NCBI RefSeq assembly: GCF_011772445.1
Contig: NZ_WVZN01000025.1
Span: 1 to 40,791 of the forward strand
Direction of reading: 5' to 3'
DNA length: 40,791 nt
Origin: Hydrogenophaga sp.
GTDB lineage: Bacteria > Pseudomonadota > Gammaproteobacteria > Burkholderiales > Burkholderiaceae_C
Shown here: piece by piece, positions 25,172 through 34,302 of the stretch
How the letters are laid out: every line of letters starts with the position of its first letter
Position numbering within the stretch: the stretch's first letter is position 1
Position numbers and translations under genes: made by a program
The notes under the pieces: model-generated
Database searches by the model: none
What the model was told of the DNA's origin: nothing
The model's input: only the letters and a program-made list of their open reading frames with translations

Positions 25172-26815
25172 ATGCTGGGCCAGATGCAGAGCCAACCGCT
25201 GCTCATTTCGAACCTCATCGTGCACGCCGAGCGGCACCACGGCGCCACCGAGATCGTTTCGCGCCGCGTCGAGGGCGACATCCACCGCACGACCTGGGCC
25301 GAGGTCTCGCGCCGCTCACGCCGGGTGGCCAATGCGCTCGACGGGCTGGGCCTGGCTTTCGGTGACCGGGTGGCCACCCTGGCCTGGAACGGCTACCGCC
25401 ATCTGGAACTCTATTTCGGCGTCAGCGGCACCGGCCGCGTGCTGCACACGCTCAACCCGCGCCTGCACCCCGAGCAACTGGTGTGGATCGTCAACCACGC
25501 CGAGGACCGGGCCCTGTGCTTCGACATGACGTTCCTGCCGCTGGTGAAGGCCGTGTGGAGCAAGTGCCCCACGGTGAAACACTGGATCGCGCTGTGCGAC
25601 GAGGCTGCACTGCCCGCCGACAGCGGCATCCCCGGCCTCACGAGCTACGAGGCCTGGATCGGCGCGCAGAAGGACAGCTACGCCTGGCCCGAGTTCGACG
25701 AGAACAGCGCCTCCAGCATGTGCTACACGAGCGGCACCACCGGCAACCCCAAGGCCGCGCTGTACTCGCACCGCTCCACCACGCTGCACGCTTATGGTGC
25801 GGCCATGCCCGACGCCATGGGCTGCTCGGCGCGCGACAGCATCCTGCCCGTGGTGCCCATGTTCCACGTCAACGCCTGGGGCCTGCCGTATTCCGCGGCG
25901 GCCGTGGGCTGCAAGCTGGTGTTCCCGGGCCCGGCGCTGGACGGCAAGTCGGTCTACGAACTCATCGAGGCCGAGCGCGTGACCATGGCCGCCGGCGTGC
26001 CCACGGTCTGGCAGATGCTGCTGGGGCACCTGCAGCAGAACGGGTTGAAGTTCAGCACCCTCAAGCGCACGGTGATCGGCGGCTCGGCCTGCCCGCCGGC
26101 CATGATCAACGCCTTCAACGACCAGTACGGCGTGGACGTGCTGCACGCCTGGGGCATGACCGAGATGTCGCCGCTGGGCACGGTGTGCACGCTGAAGAAC
26201 GCGCAGCTGGCCTTGCCTGCCGAAGAGCAGCTCAAGGTGCGCCTCAAGCAGGGCCGCGCCATCTTCGGCGTGGACATGAAGATCGTGAACGAGGCCGGCG
26301 AGGAGCTGCCCTGGGATGGCAAGGCCTATGGCGACCTGCTGGTGCGCGGGCCCTGGATCATCGCCAGCTACTTCAAGGGCGAGGGCGGCGACCCGCTGCG
26401 CTACGACGCCCAGGGCCACGGCTGGTTCCCCACCGGCGACGTGGCCACCATCGACGCCGACGGCTTCATGCAGATCACCGACCGCACCAAGGACGTGATC
26501 AAGTCCGGCGGCGAATGGATCAGCTCCATCGACGTGGAGAACATCGCCATGGCGCACCCGGCCGTGGCCATGGCGGCCTGCATCGGCATGAAGCACCCCA
26601 AGTGGGACGAACGGCCCATCGTGGTGGTGGTGAAGAAGCCCGGCGCCGAGGTCACGCGCGACGAACTGCTGAAGTTCTACGAGGGCAAGACCGCCAAGTG
26701 GCAGATCCCGGACGACGTGGTCTTCGTCGAGGCCATTCCGCTCGGTGCCACCGGCAAGATGCAGAAGATGACGCTGCGCCAGCAGCTGAAGGGTTACGTG
26801 CTGCCGGGGCTGTGA
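25172..26815 (+). CDS. Fatty acid--CoA ligase (AMP-dependent synthetase, AlkK-like)
   Basis: A 547-residue adenylate-forming enzyme that activates a carboxylic acid to its CoA thioester using ATP. The ATP-binding P-loop [12 protein letters not shown] is near residue 188, GMTEMSPLG supplies the aromatic/Thr-Glu motif, [12 protein letters not shown] the hinge Asp motif, and GATGKMQK the C-terminal catalytic Lys. The medium/long-chain fatty acid branch is most likely (no aromatic-acid signature seen). An AGGAGACATTCAC leader precedes the ATG. It lies upstream of the liv-type ABC genes, in the same direction and about 150 bases away, which suggests joint use of an imported acid. Confidence 0.9.
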   Translation: MLGQMQSQPLLISNLIVHAERHHGATEIVSRRVEGDIHRTTWAEVSRRSRRVANALDGLGLAFGDRVATLAWNGYRHLELYFGVSGTGRVLHTLNPRLHPEQLVWIVNHAEDRALCFDMTFLPLVKAVWSKCPTVKHWIALCDEAALPADSGIPGLTSYEAWIGAQKDSYAWPEFDENSASSMCYTSGTTGNPKAALYSHRSTTLHAYGAAMPDAMGCSARDSILPVVPMFHVNAWGLPYSAAAVGCKLVFPGPALDGKSVYELIEAERVTMAAGVPTVWQMLLGHLQQNGLKFSTLKRTVIGGSACPPAMINAFNDQYGVDVLHAWGMTEMSPLGTVCTLKNAQLALPAEEQLKVRLKQGRAIFGVDMKIVNEAGEELPWDGKAYGDLLVRGPWIIASYFKGEGGDPLRYDAQGHGWFPTGDVATIDADGFMQITDRTKDVIKSGGEWISSIDVENIAMAHPAVAMAACIGMKHPKWDERPIVVVVKKPGAEVTRDELLKFYEGKTAKWQIPDDVVFVEAIPLGATGKMQKMTLRQQLKGYVLPGL

Positions 26816-26827
26816 CGGTCGCTCGGT

Positions 26828-26865
26828 GACACCCGCGTGGCCGCACCATGACGGCGCGGGGTGTC
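26828..26865 (+). terminator. Weak GC-rich hairpin after the acyl-CoA ligase gene
   Basis: GACACCCGCG (26828-26837) can pair with CGCGGGGTGTC (26855-26865) with one bulge. No T run follows, so it is at best a weak or Rho-assisted terminator. The rest of the 154-base gap shows only the leader of the next gene (AAGGAGACAAAGGC). Confidence 0.35.
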
Positions 26866-26969
26866 GCCCAGGGGATAGGAGCCCGGGCAATCCCTGAAGC
26901 GCCCCGGTGCCGATGCGACTTACCCTGCGCAGGTTTGTGGTTCAACGGATTCATCAAGGAGACAAAGGC

Positions 26970-28205
26970 ATGAAACTGACCGTGAAGATCCTCGCCGGCG
27001 CCGCCATGCTGGCCGCCGCGGGCGCGTCCTTCGCCCAGGCGGGCGAGACCGTGAAGATGGTGCGCATCGACCCCCTGACCGGCCTGCTGGGCCCCGTGGG
27101 CGTGAGCCAGTTCAAGGGCTACCAGTTCTTCGCCGAGAAGTTCAGCGGCAAGGGCAACCCGGCCGGCGTGAAGTTCGAGATCACGGCGATCGACAACAAG
27201 CTCAGCCCCGCCGAAAGCCTCAACGCGCTGAAGGCGGCCATCGACCAGGGCGCGCGCTACATCATCCAGGGCAACGGTTCCTCGGTCGCGCTGGCGCTGT
27301 CCGACGCGGTCGAAAAGCACAACGCGCGCAACCCCGGCAAGGAGGTCATGTACCTCAACGACTCGGCCGTGGACCCGGACCTCACCAACAGCAAGTGCAG
27401 CTACTGGCACTTCCGCTTCGACGCCGACACCTCCATGAAGATGGAGGCCATGTCCAGCTTCATCGCCACGCAGCCGGACATCAAGAAGATCTACCTGCTC
27501 AACCAGAACTACTCGCACGGCCACCAGGTCGTGAAGTACGCCAAGGAAACCATCGGCCGCAAGCGCCCCGACATCCAGTTCGTCGGCGAAGACCTGCACC
27601 CGCTGGCCCAGACGCGCGACTTCGCGCCCTACATCGCCAAGATCAAGGCCGCGGGCGCCGACACCGTGATCACCGGCAACTGGGGCTCCGACCTGTCGCT
27701 GCTGATCAAGGCCGCCAACGAGAACGGCTACAACGGCAAGTTCTTCACCTACTACGCCGGTGTCACCGGCACGCCCACCGCGCTGGGCACCAACGGCGCC
27801 GGCCGCGTCTACCAGATCGCCTACAACCACTACAACATGGGTGGGCAGATGGAGAAGTGGATGAAGGAGTTCAACCAGAAGTACAACGACGACTTCTACA
27901 CGGGCTCCACCATCCGCATCTACGAGATGCTGGGCGCGGCCATGGCCAAGGCCAAGTCCACCGATCCGGTCAAAGTGGCCGCCGCCATGGAAGGCCTGAG
28001 CGTCAAGAGCTTCAACGGCGAGGTGCAGATGCGCAAGACCGACCACCAGCTGCAGCAGCCGCTGTACATGTCGGTCTGGCAGAAGGCCGACGCCAAGTAC
28101 CCCTACAGCCCCGAGAAGACCGGCATGACGCTGGCACCGGTGGCGGAGTATCCGAACTACGTATCGAGTACACCCACGAGCTGCCAGATGAAACGCCCGG
28201 GTTGA
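26970..28205 (+). CDS. livK: Branched-chain amino acid-type ABC transporter substrate-binding protein
   Basis: A 411-residue periplasmic receptor of the LivJ/LivK (HAAT) family. The signal peptide MKLTVKILAGAAMLAAAGASFAQA is cleaved near residue 24. The mature domain starts TVKMVRIDPLTGLLGPVGVSQFKG, and the fold's Asn/Ser ligand region and YAKETIGRKRPDIQFVGEDLHP are typical. The length is above the usual 370-390. The family binds branched-chain amino acids, urea, amides or aromatic acids; the acyl-CoA ligase upstream hints at a carboxylic acid. A hairpin after the stop probably lets more receptor than permease be made. The symbol reflects family only. Confidence 0.85.
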   Translation: MKLTVKILAGAAMLAAAGASFAQAGETVKMVRIDPLTGLLGPVGVSQFKGYQFFAEKFSGKGNPAGVKFEITAIDNKLSPAESLNALKAAIDQGARYIIQGNGSSVALALSDAVEKHNARNPGKEVMYLNDSAVDPDLTNSKCSYWHFRFDADTSMKMEAMSSFIATQPDIKKIYLLNQNYSHGHQVVKYAKETIGRKRPDIQFVGEDLHPLAQTRDFAPYIAKIKAAGADTVITGNWGSDLSLLIKAANENGYNGKFFTYYAGVTGTPTALGTNGAGRVYQIAYNHYNMGGQMEKWMKEFNQKYNDDFYTGSTIRIYEMLGAAMAKAKSTDPVKVAAAMEGLSVKSFNGEVQMRKTDHQLQQPLYMSVWQKADAKYPYSPEKTGMTLAPVAEYPNYVSSTPTSCQMKRPG

Positions 28206-28225
28206 GCGAGCAGAGCTCCCCCGAG

Positions 28226-28258
28226 GAGCCCGAGGCGGGGTGCCGTTTCGGGCTCTTT
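28226..28258 (+). terminator. Attenuating hairpin between receptor and permease genes
   Basis: GAGCCCGA (28226-28233) pairs perfectly with TCGGGCTC (28248-28255), followed by TTT. It lies in the 80-base gap between the receptor gene and livH and may reduce read-through or protect the receptor mRNA. Confidence 0.6.
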
Positions 28259-28285
28259 CAATTTCAACGATGAAGGTCTGAGGGA

Positions 28286-29320
28286 ATGGAGTTTTTCATC
28301 ATCTCGATGCTGAACGGGCTGAGCTACGGGCTGCTGCTGTTCATGCTCAGCTCGGGGCTCACGCTGATCTTCAGCATGATGGGCGTGCTCAATTTCGCGC
28401 ACGCCAGCTTCTACATGCTGGGCGCCTACGTGGGCTACACGGTGGCGCAGTTCGTGGGCTTCTGGCCGGCGCTGGTCATCGCGCCCATCGTGGTCGGGCT
28501 CATGGGCGCGGCCTTCGAGCGCCAGTGCCTGCGCCAGGTGCACAAGTACGGCCACGTGCCCGAGCTGCTGGTCACCTTCGGCCTGTCCTACGTCATCGTC
28601 GAGCTGGTGCAGCTCATCTGGGGCCGCATTGCCGTGGAGTTCCGCCCGCCGGAGTTGCTGCAGGGCCCCGTCTTCACCCTCATCAACCATTCCCTCGATG
28701 GCCTGCGCCTGGTCTGGGGCGCGGCCGCGCCCGAGCTGTGCAGCGCCACCGACGCCGCGGTGCGCGTGGTCTGCTCGCCGTTCCCCGCCACGCGCGGCTT
28801 CATGATGCTGGTGGCGGTGGTGATGCTGCTGTCGGTCTGGCTGCTGCTCACGCGCACCCGCATCGGCCTGGTGATCCAGGCCGCGCTCACGCACCCGCAG
28901 GCCGTGGAGGCCCTGGGCCACAACGTGCCGCGCGTGTTCATGCTGGTGTTCGGTGCGGGCTCCGCACTGGCCGGCCTGGCCGGTGTCATCGGCGGGAGCA
29001 CCTTCCTCACCGAACCGGCCATGGCCGCCACGGTGGGCTCGGTCATCTTCGTGGTGGTGGTGGTCGGCGGCATGGGCTCGCTCTCGGGCGCCTTCGTGGC
29101 CTCGCTGCTGATCGGCGTGATCCAGACCTTCGCGGTGGCCTTCGAGTACTCGCTGCTCACGCTGTTCGAGCAGATCGGCGTCCCGCTGTCCGACAGCCTG
29201 CGCAACAACTCCTACATCCGGCTCACGCTGTCGCAGGTGGCGCCCATCCTGCCGTACCTGTTCCTGGTGCTGATCCTGATCTTCCGCCCGCGTGGCCTCC
29301 TGGGCAAACGCGAGACATGA
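28286..29320 (+). CDS. livH: Branched-chain amino acid-type ABC permease LivH
   Basis: A 344-residue inner-membrane permease with about eight helices. The N-terminal MEFFIISMLNGLSYGLLLFMLSSGLTLIFSMMGVLNFAHASFYMLGAY is the diagnostic LivH start, and the EAA-like coupling region lies around ALTHPQAVEALGHNVPRVFM. An insert of about 40 residues (around 125-165, including two Cys) makes it longer than the usual 290-310. The stop overlaps the start of livM (ATGA). Confidence 0.92.
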   Translation: MEFFIISMLNGLSYGLLLFMLSSGLTLIFSMMGVLNFAHASFYMLGAYVGYTVAQFVGFWPALVIAPIVVGLMGAAFERQCLRQVHKYGHVPELLVTFGLSYVIVELVQLIWGRIAVEFRPPELLQGPVFTLINHSLDGLRLVWGAAAPELCSATDAAVRVVCSPFPATRGFMMLVAVVMLLSVWLLLTRTRIGLVIQAALTHPQAVEALGHNVPRVFMLVFGAGSALAGLAGVIGGSTFLTEPAMAATVGSVIFVVVVVGGMGSLSGAFVASLLIGVIQTFAVAFEYSLLTLFEQIGVPLSDSLRNNSYIRLTLSQVAPILPYLFLVLILIFRPRGLLGKRET

Positions 29321-30684
29321 AAAACATGAATACACCCCAGCCGCGCTTTGCGCGACCCCCTGAAGGGGGCGTTACCAGCGGCCCGGCAAAGCCGGTTCCG
29401 CGGTACCTCCCGGTTCGACCTGGGCATGCGTCGCGCATGGCCATCTGGGGCGGCTTTGCCCTGCTGCTCGCCATCGCGCCGCTCATCTGGGGCAGCGGCC
29501 TGGGCCTGACGGTGCTCTCGCAGATGGGCATCGCCATCATCGCCTGCCTGTCCTACAACATGCTGCTGGGGCAGGGCGGCATGCTCAGCTTCGGGCACGC
29601 GGTCTACACCGGCCTGGGTTCGTTCATGGCCATCCATGCGCTCAACCGGGTCACCGAAGGCGCCATGCAGATGCCCGTGTCGCTGATCCCCATCGTGGGC
29701 GGCCTGGCGGGCCTGTTCTTCGCGGTGCTGTTCGGCTACGTCACCACGCGCAAGTCGGGCACCACCTTCGCCATGATCACGCTGGGCCTGGGCGAGCTGG
29801 TGTTCGCGCTCTCGCTCATGATTCCCGAGTTCTTCGGCGGGGAAGGCGGCGTCTCGGGCGACCGCATGGCGGGCGAGCCCTTCATGGGCATCACCTTCGG
29901 GCCGCAGCGGCAGGTGTACTACCTCATCGCGGTCTACACCTTCGTTTGCGTGGCGCTCATGTACGCCTTCACGCGCACGCCGCTGGGCCGCATGCTCAAC
30001 GCCGTGCGCGACAACCCCGAGCGAGTGGAGTTCGTGGGCTACGACACGCAGAAGGTGCGCTACCTGGCCTTCATCATCGCGGGCTTCTTCGCCGGCATCT
30101 CGGGCGGCCTGGCCGCGCTCAACTTCGAGATCGTCACGGCCGAGGTGGTGGGCGCCGCGCGCTCGGGCGCCTACCTGCTGTTCACCTTCCTGGGCGGCGC
30201 CACCTTCTTCTTCGGGCCCATCATCGGCGGCGTGCTGATGGTGCTGGCGCTGATCCTGCTGTCGGAGCTCACCAACGCCTGGCTGCTGTACCTGGGGCTC
30301 ATCTTCCTCTTCATGGTGATGTACGCGCCCGGCGGCATCGCGGCGCTCATCATGATGAACGTTCGCGTGGCCGCGTACGGCCGCCTGCGCGAACTCACCG
30401 GCAGCTACCTCGCGCTCATCGCCGCCACCGTGGTGATGCTGCTGGGCGCGGCGGCCATCATCGAGATGGTCTACCACCTGCAGCTCAGCACCACGCTGGG
30501 CGACGAACTGAACTTCCTGGGCCTGACGCTGCACGCGCGCGGCTGGGCGAGCTGGATCGGCGCGGTGCTGGTCGCGGCGGTGGGCTTCGGCCTGTTCGAG
30601 CTCACGCGCAAGCGCTTCGCGCGCCGCTGGGGCGCGATCCAGGAAGACATCGAAAACCAGATCAAGCAGAAGGAGGCGGCGTGA
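29317..30684 (+). CDS. livM: Branched-chain amino acid-type ABC permease LivM with repeat-derived N-terminus
   Basis: 455 residues from the ATG that overlaps the livH stop. Residues 41-360 form the usual LivM membrane domain (CLSYNMLLGQGGMLSFGHAVYTGLG; the EAA-like region is near AVRDNPERVEFVGYD). Residues 5-30 (PQPRFARPPEGGVTSGPAKPVPRY) are encoded by copy B of the dispersed hairpin repeat and are unlike normal LivM starts. An in-frame ATG at 29437 (MAIWGGF) would give a normal-length N-terminus but lacks a clear ribosome site. The C-terminal part adds two more hydrophobic segments and a basic cytoplasmic tail. It overlaps livG by four bases (GTGA). Confidence 0.9.
   Translation: MKNMNTPQPRFARPPEGGVTSGPAKPVPRYLPVRPGHASRMAIWGGFALLLAIAPLIWGSGLGLTVLSQMGIAIIACLSYNMLLGQGGMLSFGHAVYTGLGSFMAIHALNRVTEGAMQMPVSLIPIVGGLAGLFFAVLFGYVTTRKSGTTFAMITLGLGELVFALSLMIPEFFGGEGGVSGDRMAGEPFMGITFGPQRQVYYLIAVYTFVCVALMYAFTRTPLGRMLNAVRDNPERVEFVGYDTQKVRYLAFIIAGFFAGISGGLAALNFEIVTAEVVGAARSGAYLLFTFLGGATFFFGPIIGGVLMVLALILLSELTNAWLLYLGLIFLFMVMYAPGGIAALIMMNVRVAAYGRLRELTGSYLALIAATVVMLLGAAAIIEMVYHLQLSTTLGDELNFLGLTLHARGWASWIGAVLVAAVGFGLFELTRKRFARRWGAIQEDIENQIKQKEAA
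29331..29410 (+). repeat. Dispersed three-hairpin repeat, copy B, inside the livM reading frame
   Basis: Three successive stems: CGCGC/GCGCG with a TTT loop, CCCCC/GGGGG with a TGAA loop, and a GCGG...CCGGC/GCCGG...CCGC stem with an AAA loop. It matches the minus-strand sequence of copy A almost base for base. It sits between livH and the conserved part of livM and is read through in frame. Confidence 0.85.
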
Positions 30685-31466
30685 GCGGACCCGCACCCAC
30701 CCCGGCGCTGGAACTGAAAGACCTGCGCAAGAGCTTCGGCAAGACCGAGATCATCCGCGGCGTGAACCTGGCCGTGCGGCCCGGCGAGCGCGTGGGCATC
30801 ATCGGCCCCAACGGCGCGGGCAAGTCCACGCTGTTCAACCTCATCAGCGGGCGCTTCGCTCCCACCAGTGGCCAGGTGCTGCTCAACGGCCAGCGCATCG
30901 ACGGCAAGCGACCCTTCGAGATCAACCGCGCGGGCCTGTCGCGCAGCTTCCAGATCACCAACATCTTCCCCAAGCTCAGCGTGTTCGAGAACCTGCGCTG
31001 CGGGGTGCTGTGGAGCCTGGGCTACCGCTACACCTTCCTGAAGTTCCTGGCCGACCTGACCGACGCGAACGAACGCGCCGAGCAGTTGCTGCACATGATC
31101 CAGCTCGACCGCAAGCGCGACGTGCTGGCCATGAACCTCACCTACGCCGAACAGCGCGCGCTGGAGATCGGCATCACCATCGCCGGTGGCGCCAACGTGA
31201 TCCTGCTCGACGAGCCCACGGCCGGCATGAGCAAGAGCGAAACCAGCCGCTTCATCGCGCTCATCAAGGAAGTGACCGAAGGCAAGACCCTGCTGACCGT
31301 GGAGCACGACATGGGGGTGGTGTTCGGCCTGGCCGACCGCATCGCCGTGGTGGTGTACGGCGAGGTGCTGGCCTTCGACACGCCCGACGCGGTGCGGGCG
31401 AACGAGCGCGTGCAGGAGGCCTACCTGGGTTCCCATGTGGCCGAAGCGCAGGAAGCGGGGCACTGA
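30681..31466 (+). CDS. livG: Branched-chain amino acid-type ABC ATPase LivG
   Basis: A 261-residue ATPase that powers the LivHM permease. Walker A is intact (GPNGAGKST), the Q-loop lies near SRSFQITNIFPKLS, and Walker B is VILLDEPTAGMS, with an H-loop in TVEHDM. The ABC signature is degenerate: LTYAEQ where LSGGQ or LSYGQQ is usual. The start is a GTG overlapping the livM stop. It is followed by livF two bases later. Confidence 0.92.
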   Translation: MSGPAPTPALELKDLRKSFGKTEIIRGVNLAVRPGERVGIIGPNGAGKSTLFNLISGRFAPTSGQVLLNGQRIDGKRPFEINRAGLSRSFQITNIFPKLSVFENLRCGVLWSLGYRYTFLKFLADLTDANERAEQLLHMIQLDRKRDVLAMNLTYAEQRALEIGITIAGGANVILLDEPTAGMSKSETSRFIALIKEVTEGKTLLTVEHDMGVVFGLADRIAVVVYGEVLAFDTPDAVRANERVQEAYLGSHVAEAQEAGH

Positions 31467-31468
31467 CC

Positions 31469-32164
31469 ATGCTGAAGATCGAGAACCTGCACGCCTACTA
31501 CGGCAAGAGCCACGTCCTGCATGGCGTGGACTTCGAGGTGCGCGCCGGCGAGATCGTGGCGCTGCTGGGCCGCAACGGATCGGGCCGCTCCACCACCGCC
31601 AAGGCCGTGATGGGCCTGGTGGACTGCGAAGGCAGCGTGTCGTGGAAGGGCCAGGAGATCGTGGGCCGCAAGGCCTACGAGGTGGCCCACCTGGGCCTGG
31701 GCTATGTGCCCGAGAACCGCGACATCTTCCCCACGCTCACGGTGCACCAGAACCTCATGCTCGGCCAGAAGGGCGCGGGCAAGGGCTCGCGCTGGGGCTT
31801 CGACGACATGTACGCCATGTTCCCGCGCCTGAAGGAGCGCCAGCACACCGAGGCCGGCGTGCTCTCCGGCGGCGAGCAGCAGATGCTGACCATGTGCCGC
31901 ACGCTGATGGGCGACCCGGACCTGATCATGATCGACGAGCCCACCGAGGGCCTGGCCCCCAAGATCGTGGAACTGGTGGCCGAGTACCTGCAGGCACTCA
32001 AGGCGCGCGGCGTGTCGGTGCTGCTGATCGAGCAGAAACTCACCATCGCCATGCGCATCTCCGACCGCGCCCTGGTGATGGGGCACGGCAGCATCGTCTT
32101 CGACGGCACCCCGGAACAGTTGAAGGCCGACCCGGCGGTGCGCAAGGAGTGGCTGGAGGTCTGA
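31469..32164 (+). CDS. livF: Branched-chain amino acid-type ABC ATPase LivF with Arg in Walker A
   Basis: A 231-residue ATPase, the second nucleotide-binding subunit of the transporter. The Walker A motif reads GRNGSGRST, so residue 40 is Arg (CGC at 31586-31588) in place of the almost invariant Lys. The signature is canonical (LSGGEQQ), Walker B is LIMIDEPTEGLAP, and the usual His of the H-loop region is replaced by Gln in LLIEQKL, which is normal for LivF. It is the last gene of the transporter operon and ends seven bases from the convergent sensor-kinase gene. Confidence 0.92.
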   Translation: MLKIENLHAYYGKSHVLHGVDFEVRAGEIVALLGRNGSGRSTTAKAVMGLVDCEGSVSWKGQEIVGRKAYEVAHLGLGYVPENRDIFPTLTVHQNLMLGQKGAGKGSRWGFDDMYAMFPRLKERQHTEAGVLSGGEQQMLTMCRTLMGDPDLIMIDEPTEGLAPKIVELVAEYLQALKARGVSVLLIEQKLTIAMRISDRALVMGHGSIVFDGTPEQLKADPAVRKEWLEV

Positions 32165-32171
32165 GTCCGGC

Positions 32172-34253
32172 TCAGGTCGGCGGTGCCGGGTCGGGCGTGG
32201 CGCCTGCCCGCACGCCGCAGTACTGCCACAGCGCGCGTTCGGTGGCCTCGAGCAGTTCGCGCAGTTCGCGGGCCCAGGCGGTGCCCGTGGGCCGCTGGCC
32301 TTCCAGCCAGGCGGCGTAGCGCTCGCGCGAGCGCGCGTGCAGCGTCTGGGCGCCGACCTCGCCGGCCAGGCCCACCAGCGCATGCAGCGAAGCCGACACC
32401 GACTCGCGGTCGCTGGCGGCGGCCGCCTGCTCCAGCGACTGCACGTGGCGCCGCAGGTCCAGCAGGGCGCGTGGCAGCAGGTCGTCCAGCAGGCCCAGGC
32501 GGCGGAAGTTCTCGATGCGCGCGGTGTTCAGCAGCTCGGCCGCCGGCGCCGGCGTGGGGGGCACCGGCGCGGTGCTGCGGCCTTCCAGTGCCGCGCTCAG
32601 CGCGCGCTGCAGCGCCGTCGGGTCGATGGGTTTGCCCAGCACACCCTGCATGCCGGCCTCGCGGGCGCGGGCCTGCACGGTGGGTGAATCATTGGCGGTG
32701 AGCGCCAGCACGGGCACGCGGCCCGCATCGCCGGCCATGGCACGCAGGCGCCGCGTGGCGGCGATGCCGTCGAGCCCGGGCATGTTGATGTCCATGAGGA
32801 TCGCGTCGGGCAACTGGCCGGCCTCCAGCATGTCCAGCGCCTGCTGGCCGTGTTCGGCCTCCAGCACGGTGAGGCCCAGCTCGCCCACCAGGGCGCGCGC
32901 GATGGTGCGGTTGAGCGGCTGGTCGTCGACGATGAGCACGCTGCGCCCGGCGAGCGAGACGCTGGCCGGTGCCACGGTGGTGACCGGCGCGCCCGCGGGC
33001 GCCAGCGGAAAGCGCAGCGTGAATTCGGTGAAGCGGCCCCATTCGGAGCGGCATTCGATGTCCCCGCCCAGGCCGCGCATGACGCGGCGGCAGAAGGACA
33101 GGCCCAGGCCCGTGCCTTCGGCCTTGCCGGTGGTCTGGAATTCCTCGAACAGGTGCGGCACGAACTCGGGCACGATGCCCGGTCCGCTGTCACGAACCAA
33201 GACGCTGGGCACGGGCCGGGTGGTGACCGTGAGCCGCACCGTCATGTCCGGGTGCACAGGCGCGTAGTACAGCGCGTTCTTCAGCAGGTTGAAGAACACC
33301 AGTTCCACCGCCGTGGGGTCGCCACGGAAGCGGAAGTCCTGCTCCACCACGACCTGCACGCGCTCGCGGTGTTCGGCGGCATCGAAGGCGAAGTGCTGCA
33401 CCGCCCTGTGCACGGTCTCGGCGGCCGAGAGGGTGTGCAAGCGGCCCTGGTCGGGCGCGTCCGGTTGCAGTTGCTTGAGCGTGATCTCGATCGCCTGCAG
33501 CCCGCGTGCGATGGCCTCGTGACCCTGTTGGACATTGGCCCGCAACTGCTGCACCTGGCTTTGCGCGAGAGCGACCGACTGGTCGGCGCCGCGACCGCCG
33601 ATGGCATTGGCGATGTTGTCGAGCGCGTGGCGCACCTGCGCCAGGGGCGTGCGCATCTCGTGCGCGACAGAGCCGGCCAGACCGATGTAGACGCGGCGCA
33701 TGCGCTCGAGTTCGACGCGCTTCTGGCCTTGTTGCGACAAGGCGCCGCCGGCCACCAGCAAGGCGGATCCGCCCGCGGCGAAGACGAAGTCGCGCGGCAC
33801 GGCGGGGTTGGGGTCGAAGACGAAGTACAGGCCCAGCGCGAGCGCGTAACCGAGCAACAGGATGGTGACACTGTTGCGCCAATCGGCCAGCAGCACGATG
33901 AGCACCGTGCACATCACCATGTTCACCACGAAGGGTGTGCCGCCCCCGTTGAGCAGCATGGTGTACGACATCAGGAAGGACAGCGAGTAGAAGACCACCC
34001 ACCAGGAATACGCGATGTAGTAGGGCTTCAGGCGCTCGGGCCACCAGCGGCGCAGTGCCAGACCCAGGCAGAGCACGACGGCGGGCAGGCGCCACCACAG
34101 GTCGTCGTAGCCGCCGTCTCCCGCGGCGCGGCGCAGCACGTACAGCACGGGAAAGGCGATGACGCCCACAACGCCGATCCATTGCAGCAGCGGCCGGTCC
34201 AGCTCGTGGTGGGCCCGGTAGCGGTCGAAAAGGCTCCCCCCGCGTTTGCGCAT
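32172..34253 (-). CDS. Hybrid sensor histidine kinase with CqsS/LqsS/PhcS-like membrane domain
   Basis: A 693-residue kinase. Residues 20-172 form six hydrophobic helices whose sequence style (PLLQWIGVVGVIAFPVLYVL, LRLKPYY-type loop, SLSFLMSYTMLLN) resembles the membrane domain of CqsS, LqsS and PhcS, sensors of CAI-1, LAI-1 and 3-OH-MAME. Then come the H-box (His198 in SVAHEMRTPLAQ), N-box (Asn325), G1 (DSGPGI) and G2 (GTGLGL), a receiver (Asp442, Asp443, phospho-Asp487, Thr518, Lys540) and a C-terminal HPt domain (His623 in HALVGLAGEVGA). It follows the acyl-synthase-like gene by 79 bases, so that enzyme's product may be its ligand (inference). Confidence 0.87.
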   Translation of the reverse strand: MRKRGGSLFDRYRAHHELDRPLLQWIGVVGVIAFPVLYVLRRAAGDGGYDDLWWRLPAVVLCLGLALRRWWPERLKPYYIAYSWWVVFYSLSFLMSYTMLLNGGGTPFVVNMVMCTVLIVLLADWRNSVTILLLGYALALGLYFVFDPNPAVPRDFVFAAGGSALLVAGGALSQQGQKRVELERMRRVYIGLAGSVAHEMRTPLAQVRHALDNIANAIGGRGADQSVALAQSQVQQLRANVQQGHEAIARGLQAIEITLKQLQPDAPDQGRLHTLSAAETVHRAVQHFAFDAAEHRERVQVVVEQDFRFRGDPTAVELVFFNLLKNALYYAPVHPDMTVRLTVTTRPVPSVLVRDSGPGIVPEFVPHLFEEFQTTGKAEGTGLGLSFCRRVMRGLGGDIECRSEWGRFTEFTLRFPLAPAGAPVTTVAPASVSLAGRSVLIVDDQPLNRTIARALVGELGLTVLEAEHGQQALDMLEAGQLPDAILMDINMPGLDGIAATRRLRAMAGDAGRVPVLALTANDSPTVQARAREAGMQGVLGKPIDPTALQRALSAALEGRSTAPVPPTPAPAAELLNTARIENFRRLGLLDDLLPRALLDLRRHVQSLEQAAAASDRESVSASLHALVGLAGEVGAQTLHARSRERYAAWLEGQRPTGTAWARELRELLEATERALWQYCGVRAGATPDPAPPT

Positions 34254-34278
34254 GCGTTTCCTCGCCTGTCGGTGTCAC

Positions 34279-34298
34279 CTCCCTTGCCATCCAGGGAG
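34279..34298 (-). other. Small hairpin in the synthase-sensor gap
   Basis: CTCCCT and AGGGAG form a six-base stem with an eight-base loop, just before the kinase start codon. It sits near the kinase ribosome-binding region and could affect its translation. Confidence 0.35.
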
Positions 34299-34302
34299 TG
34301 GG

